A stretch of DNA of 64,000 bases from Neobacillus massiliamazoniensis (GTDB lineage Bacteria > Bacillota > Bacilli > Bacillales > Cytobacillaceae). How positions within the stretch are numbered: position 1 is the first letter of the stretch; each line of letters opens with the position of its first letter. Positions 37,141 through 45,388 of the stretch are shown here, in pieces. Location: the NCBI RefSeq assembly GCF_001048695.1, contig NZ_CVRB01000002.1, positions 682,001 to 746,000 on the forward strand. The letters run 5' to 3'. A program made the position numbers and the translations under genes. The notes under the pieces are model-generated. The model had not been told where the DNA came from. It worked only from the letters and a program-made list of their open reading frames with translations, and searched no databases.

Positions 37141-37596
37141 ATGAGTGGATATATAAAGGAAATGAGAAAACTCATTGGAACCCGCCCTCTTATGGTGGTA
37201 GGTGCAACTGTTATTGCTTTTAATGAAAGGGAAGAAATTTTACTACAACTTCGTTCTGATATTAAAAAATGGGGATTACCTGGAGGGGCCATGGAGTATG
37301 GAGAAACTTTAGAAGAAACTGCAATACGAGAATTATTTGAAGAAACAGGATTAAAAGCAAATCGTTTGACGTTCGTAGATATTCTATCTGGAAAACAAGA
37401 GTGTCATAAATATCCTAATGGAGACGAAGTTTTCGGAGTTACTACAGTTTATTTTACTGAAGATATATATGGGGAGCTGTCAATAAATGATAGGGAAAGT
37501 TTAAATTTGAAGTTTTTTCCGCTAAATAATCTACCTTCTAATTTAGTAGAGAAAGCCAAATATATAATCGATAAACACCTACTATCACCTCGATAA
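37141..37596 (+). CDS. NUDIX hydrolase
   Basis: 151 aa. The Nudix box is intact: GGAMEYGETLEETAIRELFEETG. It probably hydrolyses a nucleoside diphosphate derivative; substrate not deducible. A GC-rich hairpin at 37609-37627 (GGCCGC / GCGGCC) just after the stop may aid termination, although no U-tract follows. Confidence 0.88.
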   Translation: MSGYIKEMRKLIGTRPLMVVGATVIAFNEREEILLQLRSDIKKWGLPGGAMEYGETLEETAIRELFEETGLKANRLTFVDILSGKQECHKYPNGDEVFGVTTVYFTEDIYGELSINDRESLNLKFFPLNNLPSNLVEKAKYIIDKHLLSPR

Positions 37597-37756
37597 ATGA
37601 TAGACGAAGGCCGCAGAATAAGCGGCCGTAAATCAGTTATGATGAAAGATTAAACGAGCAAAACAGCTTTGCAAAATGGTCGATTAAACCTTAATGTTCA
37701 AGGGATTTTATGTGATAACCACCATTATTCGCTGAAGAAAATGACTCCTGATTTAT

Positions 37757-38380
37757 TTAAGATGCTTGCAAATTCCTCCAATATGTTTTCATCCCATTAC
37801 TTCTCAATACTGAATCTTTTGGTACCTGAGTTAATAAAAGTAATAATAAAATATCAACTGAAGATCCTGCAGCATTTAGTAATATTAATACTTTTAATGT
37901 TGTGGTTAGTAGTCCCAATAGACCAAGGATTAAAGGTAAGAAAATTGAAAGGATGATGAAAGGGGCAATCGTGATTATTATGTACCTCGTTTTAGAAATT
38001 TCTTCTTCAGAATAAACAAATCCAGCAAAGAGTGTTAATCCTATGAATGTCTTATTTGACTTAAAAAAATTTGGAATCAAAATTAAATGAATTAATTCGT
38101 GAATGATCAATGATACAAAAAATCCAATAATCGCACCTAAATGGATGGTTATTTCGAATGTATTCCCTGTAATCCCTAGTTCCCTTAGAGTAATAGGAGA
38201 GAAAATATTAATTGCTCCTATTGAAATTAATATATTTATTAACATTAATGGAATGGATACTATACTAGCAATAAGAAGTGTTTTAGGTTCTTTTAATTGA
38301 ATCCAACCATTATTAATTAGATATAAATGTGTCTTTTCATCACTTTTTGGTATCTTATGAATTACCTTAATTATACTCAC
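37757..38380 (-). CDS. DUF3267 membrane protein, putative metalloprotease
   Basis: 207 aa, four or five membrane helices. HELIH lies inside the third helix and fits an intramembrane zinc site as in DUF3267/M50-like proteins. No substrate known. AT-rich and isolated; the plus strand at 37600-37756 shows no gene. Confidence 0.75.
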   Translation of the reverse strand: MSIIKVIHKIPKSDEKTHLYLINNGWIQLKEPKTLLIASIVSIPLMLINILISIGAINIFSPITLRELGITGNTFEITIHLGAIIGFFVSLIIHELIHLILIPNFFKSNKTFIGLTLFAGFVYSEEEISKTRYIIITIAPFIILSIFLPLILGLLGLLTTTLKVLILLNAAGSSVDILLLLLLTQVPKDSVLRSNGMKTYWRNLQAS

Positions 38381-38710
38381 CTCAAACGTTGGGTACTTGT
38401 TAAACCCTAAAATAATTAAACGATCTTCATAAGTAGCTGTCGTTGAAGTAATATAGTATTATTTCCCTCCCTTCTAACCAATTTTGTAATTTTTGTAAAA
38501 ATATAACATTAATATAAACATACCATATTTGGAATAAAATAACACGATGTTTTTGAAACAATTATTTGAACTAAGCAGTGACCCACTCAAAGTCAAATTT
38601 TATATTTATTAAAAAAAACACTTAATTCCTTCCTTCAAAGAATGTCCATTTCTTTTTTGATTCTATTAATATAAAATTGATTTTAACTTTCATCTCTAGG
38701 AGTAACCATT
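38381..38710. other. divergent gap DUF3267 / amj
   Basis: 330 bp of AT-rich sequence. Apart from the amj ribosome site (TAGGAG) I find no clear promoter, hairpin or gene. Confidence 0.4.
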
Positions 38711-39526
38711 ATGAGTTTAATAACAAACAAATTAGTCATTATCTCAATTTTCCTATCGATTATTACAATGATCGAAACCTTAGCCTATTCCACAAGGATT
38801 TCCGGAGCAAGGGTTCGATTAATTGCAACCGCACTTTCCTTGTTTAACACGATGGTCATTATCTCCAGATTTTCGACGATGTTTCAGCAGCCGTTAACAG
38901 CGAAACTGATTGCTGAAGCACCGAAAGCAAACAAATTGGTTTTTATCGACCATCAATATCGAATTCTCCTTGGCGTTACATCGCTTGGGGTTTGTTTAGG
39001 TATTATTTTGTTCCCTACCTTTATCAGTATTTTTTCAAGGGCAATTGTGCAATTATCAAATGAAAGAGGCTCGATTATTTCGTTATTAAGGAAATGGTTC
39101 AACATCAAAGGGTTTAAAAAAGTATTCAGTTGTATTCGTATTCCTCGGTTTTCAGATTTAAAAGGAGTTACATGGCAAACCATTCCGAAACGTCTTTTTA
39201 TCATAAACGTCCTTATTACAGGTATCTACACGGTTGGAGTTCTTTCTTCCTTGTACGCTTCGATGCTCGTTCCAAAGGATTATGCTCAAGCAGCCGTCAT
39301 GTCTTCCGGTATTATAAACGGAATAGCAACGATCCTCTTAACCATATTTATTGACCCGGTCGCTTCCGTTTTAGCTGACCGAGTGGTAAAGAATGAAAGC
39401 AATTATATTTATTTAAAAAGCTACTCCATCACAATGGTAAGTTCAAAATTAGCAGGAACCCTTTTGGCTCAATTACTATTTATTCCTGCAGCATATTACG
39501 TTGCCTGGTTTTCGAAATTTATTTAA
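38711..39526 (+). CDS. amj: alternate lipid II flippase Amj
   Basis: 271 aa, about six membrane helices. Collinear with B. subtilis Amj (YdaH), which can replace MurJ in moving lipid II across the membrane: starts ITNKLVIISIFLSIITMIETLAYSTRISG in parts. Known to be induced by SigM in B. subtilis when MurJ is lost; I did not find a clear SigM promoter here. Confidence 0.9.
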   Translation: MSLITNKLVIISIFLSIITMIETLAYSTRISGARVRLIATALSLFNTMVIISRFSTMFQQPLTAKLIAEAPKANKLVFIDHQYRILLGVTSLGVCLGIILFPTFISIFSRAIVQLSNERGSIISLLRKWFNIKGFKKVFSCIRIPRFSDLKGVTWQTIPKRLFIINVLITGIYTVGVLSSLYASMLVPKDYAQAAVMSSGIINGIATILLTIFIDPVASVLADRVVKNESNYIYLKSYSITMVSSKLAGTLLAQLLFIPAAYYVAWFSKFI

Positions 39527-39601
39527 TAAAGTGCTTTTCACAAATAATCGAAAATAGATTATACTGAACTAACTACCATATTCAAAAAGGAGGAATTTCT
39601 T

Positions 39602-39796
39602 ATGACAGAGAATAATCAACCTGAAGCACCAAAAAAGAAAATCAGCCTGCAAGAGGCAATGAAGCAGCAGCTTGAAAAGAAAAAGAACCAGGCCTCCGCT
39701 GGCAAAGGGAATGGGAATGCCGATCTTTCAACCAAAAAAATGAAAAGCCAGCAAACGAAAAAACCAAGCAACACCCGTAGAAAAATGGGTGTCTAA
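39602..39796 (+). CDS. small Lys/Gln-rich protein
   Basis: 64 aa, highly charged and low complexity (KKKISLQEAMKQQLEKKK). AAGGAGG precedes the ATG at 8 nt. Its stop overlaps the ywbE start (TAATG), so the two are co-translated. No family recognised; the basic composition suggests nucleic-acid or ribosome contact, which is inference. Confidence 0.65.
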   Translation: MTENNQPEAPKKKISLQEAMKQQLEKKKNQASAGKGNGNADLSTKKMKSQQTKKPSNTRRKMGV

Positions 39797-39993
39797 TGAA
39801 CGGTCAAAATCGGAAAGACATATTACCTGGCATGACTGTTGATATTGTTTTAAAAGCGGACCAAAAAACAGGAAAGCTTACTAGGGGCATCGTAAAAGAT
39901 ATTCTCACCAAATCGGTCACCCATCCCCACGGTATCAAAGTCAGGCTTACAGATGGACAGATTGGAAGGGTACAGGGAATCCACTCAACCTAA
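39796..39993 (+). CDS. ywbE: YwbE family protein
   Basis: 65 aa, full length for YwbE: NRKDILPGMTVDIVLKADQ, TRGIVKDILTKS and HPHGIKVRLTDGQIGRVQ. KOW-like small beta protein of unknown function, translationally coupled to the gene before it. Confidence 0.88.
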   Translation: MNGQNRKDILPGMTVDIVLKADQKTGKLTRGIVKDILTKSVTHPHGIKVRLTDGQIGRVQGIHST

Positions 39994-40006
39994 AAAAAGT
40001 AAAAAA

Positions 40007-40045
40007 GCATTCAAGAACAATCTTAAAGGGTTCCGTTTTGGAGTG
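40007..40045 (+). repeat. dispersed repeat, family C, left copy
   Basis: GCATTCAAGAACAATCTTAA, then AGGGTTCCGTTTTGGAGTG. The 16-bp core TAAAGGGTTCCGTTTT (40024-40039) is identical to the reverse complement of 42703-42718, with similar flanks. The two copies bracket the tetR-MFS pair. Confidence 0.65.
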
Positions 40046-40109
40046 TAATTTTAAAATTCCAAGCCAAATTGACACACGAATTAGCAATAAAAAAGTAGCA
40101 TAATTAAGC

Positions 40110-40139
40110 AAAAAACTTGCCGTAACTGGCAAGTTTTTT
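40110..40139 (+). terminator. ywbE terminator
   Basis: Perfect 12-bp stem AAAAAACTTGCC / GGCAAGTTTTTT with a 6-nt loop. Confidence 0.9.
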
Positions 40140-40339
40140 ATATGTGTATATTGAGGTCTTGTGCAACAATAGCGCCCGATTGTGGAAGATTACAAAAGCT
40201 TCTATTAGCTGGTTTAGTTTAGTATCAAACTAATCAGTAGGTTCTCTTTCTCGAAATGGGAATACCAATTTTCAAAATAATCATTTTCAGCTTCACCACT
40301 CATTTAAGCAAAGGGTAAGATTAGGGTATCTATTCAAAT

Positions 40340-40912
40340 TTAATTAATTCCTGTAAATGAATATTTCACTAAATTTTCAACATAACCATCATCCAAATTT
40401 TCACCTAGCACTAGCAATCTATAGAAAATTGGTCCGTAAATGAGGTCAATACATAAATCAAGATCGAGATTTTCCCTTAATTCCCCTCGCTGAACCCCCC
40501 GTTCCAAAAGCTGCTTAGCCTCAAGCCGGCGAGGATGGAAGTATCTGGTTCGATATGCCTCCGCCAGTTTTGAATCAAATTGCCCTTCACCAATTAGCTC
40601 CTTAATGATTTTACCTTCCCGACTGGTCAAAAACCGAGCTAAACTACTGGCATGCTTAAGTATGTCATTAAATACTGAACCCGTGTCGGGAACCGGCAGT
40701 CTTGCCGCAGCAGCAGCTAGAAAGCCGTCCATAACAACGTCTGCTTTGTTGGTCCACCATTTATAAATGGTGGCTTTACTAACCCCTGCCCGCTCAGCAA
40801 TTTTCTCTACAGTGACTGTTCCAAGGCCATTTTCCAACAACAAATCATATGAAGCAGAAAGGATAGACTTTTGCGTTTCAACATTACGTGGACGTCCTCT
40901 TTTGGCATTCAC
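40340..40912 (-). CDS. TetR-family repressor of the adjacent MFS pump
   Basis: 190 aa, GTG start with GGGAGG 6 nt upstream. N-terminal helix-turn-helix VEKIAERAGVSKATIYKWW; C-terminal ligand domain of the TetR_C type. Divergent from the MFS gene, with three operator-like repeats in the shared gap, so it very likely represses both. Confidence 0.9.
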   Translation of the reverse strand: MNAKRGRPRNVETQKSILSASYDLLLENGLGTVTVEKIAERAGVSKATIYKWWTNKADVVMDGFLAAAAARLPVPDTGSVFNDILKHASSLARFLTSREGKIIKELIGEGQFDSKLAEAYRTRYFHPRRLEAKQLLERGVQRGELRENLDLDLCIDLIYGPIFYRLLVLGENLDDGYVENLVKYSFTGIN

Positions 40913-40937
40913 TCGAATCCTCCCCTTTACAATAAAA

Positions 40938-41048
40938 ACTATACGTTCATTATACTAAATATTCAACAAGAAGAAAAATAGCTATTTACAAAACTAAACG
41001 TTCAGTATATTATTTAAATATGAATTAATAAACTATACGTTCATTATT
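40938..41048. promoter_or_regulatory. three TetR operator copies
   Basis: The quasi-palindrome ACTnAACGTTnAGT occurs as ACTATACGTTCATTAT (40938-40953), ACTAAACGTTCAGTAT (40993-41008) and ACTATACGTTCATTAT (41032-41047). All are in the same orientation, 55 and 39 bp apart, in the tetR/MFS divergent gap. Confidence 0.75.
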
Positions 41049-41120
41049 TAATTTTGGATGGCAGTGCTGAAAATTGCTTGCCCTGCCACACACTAAAAAA
41101 TGAAAATGGGGAGGATAACA

Positions 41121-42326
41121 ATGAAAACGAATCAAATTATCGAGGGTAAACGCATTTCAAGCTGGATTATGTTTCTGTTAGCATCCGCATGTGGTCTTAT
41201 CGTTGCCAATCTTTATTATGCGCAAACCCTGGTAGGACCTATCAGTGTCTCTATAGGTCTTTCTTCCGCAGCAGCAGGATTAATTGTCACCTTAACACAA
41301 ATCGGTTATGTTGTAGGGCTGCTGTTTATCGTACCGCTTAGTGACATTTTTGAAAATCGGCGCCTCGTGATAGTATCACTAATTGTTGTGATATGTGGAT
41401 TGCTTGTGGCATCATTCGCCCACAATGCGCTATCTTTCCTGACAGCGTCCTTGTTTATTGGACTGGGGTCTGTCGTAGCCCAAATCCTAGTTCCCTATGC
41501 AGCCCATTTAGCGTCTGAAGAGCAGCGCGGCCGCGTGGTCGGAAACGTGATGAGTGGACTCTTACTTGGGATTATGTTTGCCAGGCCGCTGGCAAGCTTT
41601 ATAACCAGCATTTGGGGATGGCAAATAGTATTTGCTTTTTCGGCGATTGTTATCGCTCTATTGACAGTTCTGTTGTCACGTATTCTCCCTGAGCGTAGTC
41701 CTTCACCTACGATAAACTATAGTAAATTAATTGGCTCTTTAGGTGCCCTCTTAAAACAAACGCCTATATTACGCCGACGGGGCATTTATCAAGCTTGTTT
41801 ATTTGGAGCCTTTAGCCTGTTTTGGACTGTGGTTCCTTTACGATTAGTGGATTATTTCGGAATGTCCCAGCAAGGCATCGCTTTGTTTGCATTGGTAGGT
41901 ATGGGAGGCGCGATAGCAGCACCTATAGCTGGAAGACTTGCGGATAAAGGCTGGACCGGATTTTTGACCGGACTTGCAATGATTATTGCCATCTTGTCTT
42001 TTTTGCTGGCATTACTTTTTCAAGGCCATTCAACAACAGATCTCATATTGCTCATTCTTGCCGCTATTATGCTGGATGCGGCCGTATCGGGAAATCTTGT
42101 ACTTGGTCAGCGGGCAATTTATTCATTGGGGAGTGAAGCAAGAGGCCGACTGAACGGGCTTTTCATGTCTATATTCTTCATTGGCGGAGCAATTGGCTCT
42201 TCTTTGGGCGGGTGGTCTTATGCCCATGGCGGCTGGAGTTTCACATCTCTAATTGGAGTTGTTATGCCTCTTTTAGCCTTACTTTACTTTCTTACTGTAA
42301 AAAGAACCATCTGCAAAGGACGTTGA
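41121..42326 (+). CDS. MFS transporter (drug-efflux type)
   Basis: 401 aa from ATG 41121 (GGGGAGG upstream); 12 helices. Typical segments are NLYYAQTLVGPIS, the GYVVGLLFIVPLSDIFENRRLV loop 2-3 motif, and a repeat-half motif GRLADKGWTG. Regulation by a TetR protein and a location between dispersed repeats fit an export pump for a toxic compound; substrate unknown. Confidence 0.88.
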   Translation: MKTNQIIEGKRISSWIMFLLASACGLIVANLYYAQTLVGPISVSIGLSSAAAGLIVTLTQIGYVVGLLFIVPLSDIFENRRLVIVSLIVVICGLLVASFAHNALSFLTASLFIGLGSVVAQILVPYAAHLASEEQRGRVVGNVMSGLLLGIMFARPLASFITSIWGWQIVFAFSAIVIALLTVLLSRILPERSPSPTINYSKLIGSLGALLKQTPILRRRGIYQACLFGAFSLFWTVVPLRLVDYFGMSQQGIALFALVGMGGAIAAPIAGRLADKGWTGFLTGLAMIIAILSFLLALLFQGHSTTDLILLILAAIMLDAAVSGNLVLGQRAIYSLGSEARGRLNGLFMSIFFIGGAIGSSLGGWSYAHGGWSFTSLIGVVMPLLALLYFLTVKRTICKGR

Positions 42327-42351
42327 AACCCTTGCATATGATTCATTCAGG

Positions 42352-42429
42352 ACAGTGAACATCCCCAAAGGCGGGAGAGCACATTGCAGGCAGCGATGAG
42401 GTTAGGGGGTCGATTCTCCTAGACACTGT
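42352..42429 (+). ncRNA. tRNA-like cloverleaf of 78 nt (pseudo-tRNA or small RNA)
   Basis: ACAGTG (42352-42357) can pair with CACTGT (42424-42429). Inside are TCCC/GGGA, CATTG-CAGGCAG-CGATG (5-bp stem, 7-nt loop) and AGGGG-GTCGATT-CTCCT, the sizes of tRNA arms. Departures from tRNA: A instead of U at position 33, G instead of T at position 54, five bases after the D-stem, no CCA. A strong terminator follows. It may be a decayed tRNA, a small RNA or chance. Confidence 0.3.
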
Positions 42430-42433
42430 AAAC

Positions 42434-42464
42434 AAAACACCGACTATAGCAGGTCGGTGTTTTT
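42434..42464 (+). terminator. terminator after the MFS gene / tRNA-like element
   Basis: Stem AAAACACCGAC / GTCGGTGTTTTT with an 8-nt loop. Confidence 0.85.
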
Positions 42465-42659
42465 CGTTTGAGGGCCTTACACCATAAAATGGCCCGTTTG
42501 TCGAATAAAATTTGTTAAAATTAACAGCTAAAATGTCACTCAAATTGACACTATATTTGAAAGATTTCTACGTGTACAATAGATATTGTCATTAGTAAAA
42601 TACAAGTCATTTTTGTTGTCAAACCCCTTCCCATAAGTGAAAAGCCCAGAAAATAAAGT

Positions 42660-42734
42660 AAAATGGCGAATGTCAATTCACTCGCCATTTTCAATGTCAC
42701 CTAAAACGGAACCCTTTAGAACATTCTTAAGTGC
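42660..42734 (-). repeat. dispersed repeat, family C, right copy, with hairpin
   Basis: On the minus strand the sequence GCACTTAAGAATGTTC then TAAAGGGTTCCGTTTT matches the copy at 40007. It continues into a perfect hairpin AAAATGGCGA / TCGCCATTTT (42660-42691). Opposite orientation to the left copy. Confidence 0.65.
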
Positions 42735-42809
42735 TTTTTATTACTCCTTACTAGGATATGGCTCTTTGCTAGTGCCCAAGACATAATTTACATTCAATTT
42801 AATTCCAAT

Positions 42810-42893
42810 ATTTGTAGAAAATAATCAGAAATTTGTAGATAAAGCTAAGGAATTAGTGGATAATCCAAGCAATTTTGTAGATTATTTTGATAA
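42810..42893. repeat. 21-bp periodic array, word ATTTGTAGA
   Basis: Four units start at 42810, 42831, 42852 and 42873, exactly 21 bp apart, with words ATTTGTAGA, ATTTGTAGA, ATTAGTGGA and TTTTGTAGA. The word is the reverse complement of TCTACAAAT iterated at 50481. Lies in the convergent MFS/NUDIX gap. Confidence 0.7.
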
Positions 42894-42968
42894 AGATTTT
42901 TTAACCGCCGTCCGTTCCCTTGAAAATATGCTGCTAAGCTTTACCAAAAGAAAAGCGCTCTAATCTAA

Positions 42969-42994
42969 AAAAAGGAGACATGATGTCCCCTTTT
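42969..42994 (-). terminator. terminator of the second NUDIX gene
   Basis: AAAAGGGGACAT / ATGTCTCCTTTT stem on the minus strand with a T-run, about 60 bp beyond the stop. Confidence 0.65.
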
Positions 42995-43052
42995 ACTTAA
43001 TGACCTGATAATAAATTTGTATTTGCGTAGATGATAGTTGATGAAAATTGAA

Positions 43053-43511
43053 TTAATTACATAATTGCTCATTAAAAACAGTTATTGAATGAAATTCTCT
43101 ATTAATTAATCTTTGTGCTATTTGCTTTGTTACACTCGCGTCACGAAGTTCTTTATTATCTAGATTGATAAGTTCAGATATCTTAATCCATTTACTGTCT
43201 ACAATTTCGCCCTCTTCAAGCTTCAATGAACCGCCGGTAATTTCACCAGTAAAATGAAATAAGATAACTTGATTATTTAGACTACTAATAAAATTATATA
43301 CACCCGTTGTGCCAGTAAGTTTAACATCAAATCCTGTTTCTTCTTTTACCTCCCTACAAGCAGCATTGAGAATGTCTTCTTCGTGTTCAATACGCCCAGA
43401 TGGAAAATTCCATTTATGTATTGCCGATGGTTTATTTTCTTTTATTATCAAAACATCGTTATCTTTGATAATAGAAACACTAACTACTAAAACTATCCCA
43501 TTTTGAGTCAT
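43053..43511 (-). CDS. NUDIX hydrolase
   Basis: 152 aa from ATG 43511 (GGAG 6 nt upstream). Nudix box GRIEHEEDILNAACREVKEETGF is complete. Similar in size to ADP-ribose or dNTP pyrophosphatases; substrate unknown. Confidence 0.87.
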   Translation of the reverse strand: MTQNGIVLVVSVSIIKDNDVLIIKENKPSAIHKWNFPSGRIEHEEDILNAACREVKEETGFDVKLTGTTGVYNFISSLNNQVILFHFTGEITGGSLKLEEGEIVDSKWIKISELINLDNKELRDASVTKQIAQRLINREFHSITVFNEQLCN

Positions 43512-43618
43512 TTTTTTCTCCAATTCTTGAAATTAAATGGCTATCCCCTTGTAAAAAAAAGCATCTCCACTTTTTACAGAAACGCTACCTGTTTAACAAG
43601 TCCATATGATAACAATGA

Positions 43619-43945
43619 TCACATTTCAAAAAAGTTATGTCTCTCAACTCTACAAACTCTTAGTGAAAAATTTTTGTACCATTCTGTTTTCCCTCTGTCT
43701 TGTGCTATTTTATGGGCTGCATTCTCTTTCCATTCTTTTATGGATTCTAAAGAATCCCAATATGAAACAGTAATTCCTAACCCTTCATCACGAGCACTTT
43801 CTACACCTAAGAATCCTTTCTGCTGGGAAGCTAGCTCAACCATTTTGTCCGACATTATTCCGTACCCTCTGTCCCCTTCAGTTCTTTGGGAAGAAAAAAT
43901 CACTGCGTAATAAGGCGGTTCAGGAGTTTTTGCAATCTTACTCAT
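43619..43945 (-). CDS. antibiotic-biosynthesis-monooxygenase-like (ABM) protein
   Basis: 108 aa from ATG 43945 (GGGGGAA upstream). Dimeric alpha-beta barrel fold: YYAVIFSSQRTEGDRGYG, a helix ending QQKGFLGVESARDEGLG, then ISYW-type strand and W-K-E-N-A-A-H. In Bacillus such proteins are thought to act on small aromatic or haem-like ligands, but the ligand is unknown. Confidence 0.8.
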   Translation of the reverse strand: MSKIAKTPEPPYYAVIFSSQRTEGDRGYGIMSDKMVELASQQKGFLGVESARDEGLGITVSYWDSLESIKEWKENAAHKIAQDRGKTEWYKNFSLRVCRVERHNFFEM

Positions 43946-44263
43946 ATTAAATTCCCCCAATAAGTTTTAATGTATTTTATTCTATTTGTTCATCAAGTAA
44001 TTTCATAAATAAATTTCATTGCCTAATAATTAAGCAATAGTCGAATATTTTCCTGCTTAAACTTAATTATCCGTTTGCTTAAAAACAAAAAAGCTGCCTC
44101 AGCAACCCCTAATAAATTCTTGCAACATGCAATTTTAGAAACTTACTTGTTAGTTTAAGCCATTTCAAAACTAATAGAAAGAATTTTCATAAAAATTTAA
44201 CAATTATTTAAGAAATGAAAACATCACGGCTCCATATATTAAGGACAAAGGAGGTGTGGGAAG
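43946..44263. other. gene-free stretch
   Basis: 318 bp, AT-rich. Apart from the ribosome site for the gene at 44264 I see no clear promoter, hairpin or gene. Confidence 0.4.
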
Positions 44264-44530
44264 ATGTCTGATGAATTTCAAGAACAGCCTCAAGAACAAC
44301 TTCAAGATAATAACGAAACTCTGAAAAATGAGATTAAAAATGAGTTAAAAGAAGAATTTGGAAATTTTCGTAAAAAGCAAAAACACCGTGTGATTTATAC
44401 TGTATGTGTCTTCGCGCTCGGAGTGATAATTGGCTTTGGCGGCGGAATGGCTTCTCATTTCGAACATCACTTTGGACATGGTCATGACCAAAATCAAAAA
44501 TGGCATCATATGCAAAAAGAGTCTAGATAA
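44264..44530 (+). CDS. small single-pass membrane protein with His-rich tail
   Basis: 88 aa, strong ribosome site AAAGGAGGTG. Charged Gln/Glu-rich N-terminal half with coiled-coil character (NNETLKNEIKNELKEEFGNF), one helix (about 46-64), then a tail HFEHHFGHGHD and KWHHMQ. The histidines could bind a metal outside the cell. No family recognised. Confidence 0.65.
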   Translation: MSDEFQEQPQEQLQDNNETLKNEIKNELKEEFGNFRKKQKHRVIYTVCVFALGVIIGFGGGMASHFEHHFGHGHDQNQKWHHMQKESR

Positions 44531-44562
44531 ATAGCTATAAAAATTTCTCTGTTTTTGAAAAA

Positions 44563-44607
44563 AGGCATTATTTTTGTATTTATACTTCCTTACAATAAAT
44601 AATGCCT
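44563..44607 (+). terminator. terminator of the His-rich membrane protein gene
   Basis: 11-bp stem AGGCATTATTT / AAATAATGCCT followed at short distance by TTTTTT. Confidence 0.7.
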
Positions 44608-44693
44608 AATTGCTTTTTTATCGTTCTAAAAGAAATAATCGTTTTTCGATACGTTCCAAGGCATAAAATCAATCAATCGTTTGATTAAATTAG

Positions 44694-44746
44694 AAATGTG
44701 CCGAAAATAGATGCAAATTGTAGTTTCATCTATTTTCGGCACATTT
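44694..44746. other. 20-bp perfect inverted repeat in a convergent gap
   Basis: Arms AAATGTGCCGAAAATAGATG and CATCTATTTTCGGCACATTT, 13-nt loop, no U-tract. At 53 bp it matches one unit of the GTGCC...GGCAC hairpin arrays at 12531 and 26886. It may double as terminator for the sirohaem operon ending at 44768. Confidence 0.7.
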
Positions 44747-44767
44747 CACCGTTAAAAACTGCATGAA

Positions 44768-45388
44768 TTAAAGTGAATATTCATCTAGTAATTTTTGAAA
44801 ATCGTCTTCACGATTCTTACTTTTTAAGAACTCCGGACTAATAATAGCTGTTAATAGCTGTCTTTTAAGAGAAGGGTCCTGCACTTCCCACAAAATTCGC
44901 TGTCGAGCCTTAAATAGAAACTCCAAGTATTCTTCATACGTTTCATCGAATTGCTGTTCCATTTGTTCACGGATTTGACTTGCTAGTATCGGGCTTGCAC
45001 CCCCAGTTGAAACAGTAATGCTCAAACGCCCCCGCTTGAAATGTGCTGGTACATGAAAATCCGACTCTTCCGGATCGTCTGCGATCGTGACAAGCTGGTG
45101 ATCACTTGCAGCACTTCGCACCATTTGATTGACTTCCTTGTCGTTCGTTGCGGCAAATATCAAAAACGCATCGCTTACATCATCCGCTGAAAAAGATCGT
45201 TGTTGCCAAATAATTTTCCCTTCCAAAGCGAGCTGCTTTAGCTTTTCAGTCGCTTCCGGACTGACCACAAGAACCTTAGCACCTGTATCGAGCAAGCTGA
45301 CCACTTTACGCTCGGCCACTTTTCCACCACCGGAAACGACTACTTTTCTTCCATTCAACTGCAGCATAATCGGATAAGACTTATTCAT
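44768..45388 (-). CDS. sirC: precorrin-2 dehydrogenase
   Basis: 206 aa from ATG 45388, overlapping the sirB stop. NAD-dependent oxidation of precorrin-2 to sirohydrochlorin. N-terminal Rossmann site VVSGGGKVAERKV, then IFAATNDKEVN and SITVSTGGASPILA as in YlnF/Met8. Last gene of the nirB-nirD-cobA/hemD-sirB-sirC operon, making sirohaem for NirB. Confidence 0.9.
   Translation of the reverse strand: MNKSYPIMLQLNGRKVVVSGGGKVAERKVVSLLDTGAKVLVVSPEATEKLKQLALEGKIIWQQRSFSADDVSDAFLIFAATNDKEVNQMVRSAASDHQLVTIADDPEESDFHVPAHFKRGRLSITVSTGGASPILASQIREQMEQQFDETYEEYLEFLFKARQRILWEVQDPSLKRQLLTAIISPEFLKSKNREDDFQKLLDEYSL

Noticed and set aside
42352..42464. T-box or other known riboswitch
   Set aside because: No T-box AGGGTGGNACCGCG motif and the element lies downstream of a gene, not before one.
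42343..42543. Minus-strand ORF of 66 residues
   Set aside because: Runs through the terminator and the tRNA-like fold; no ribosome site.
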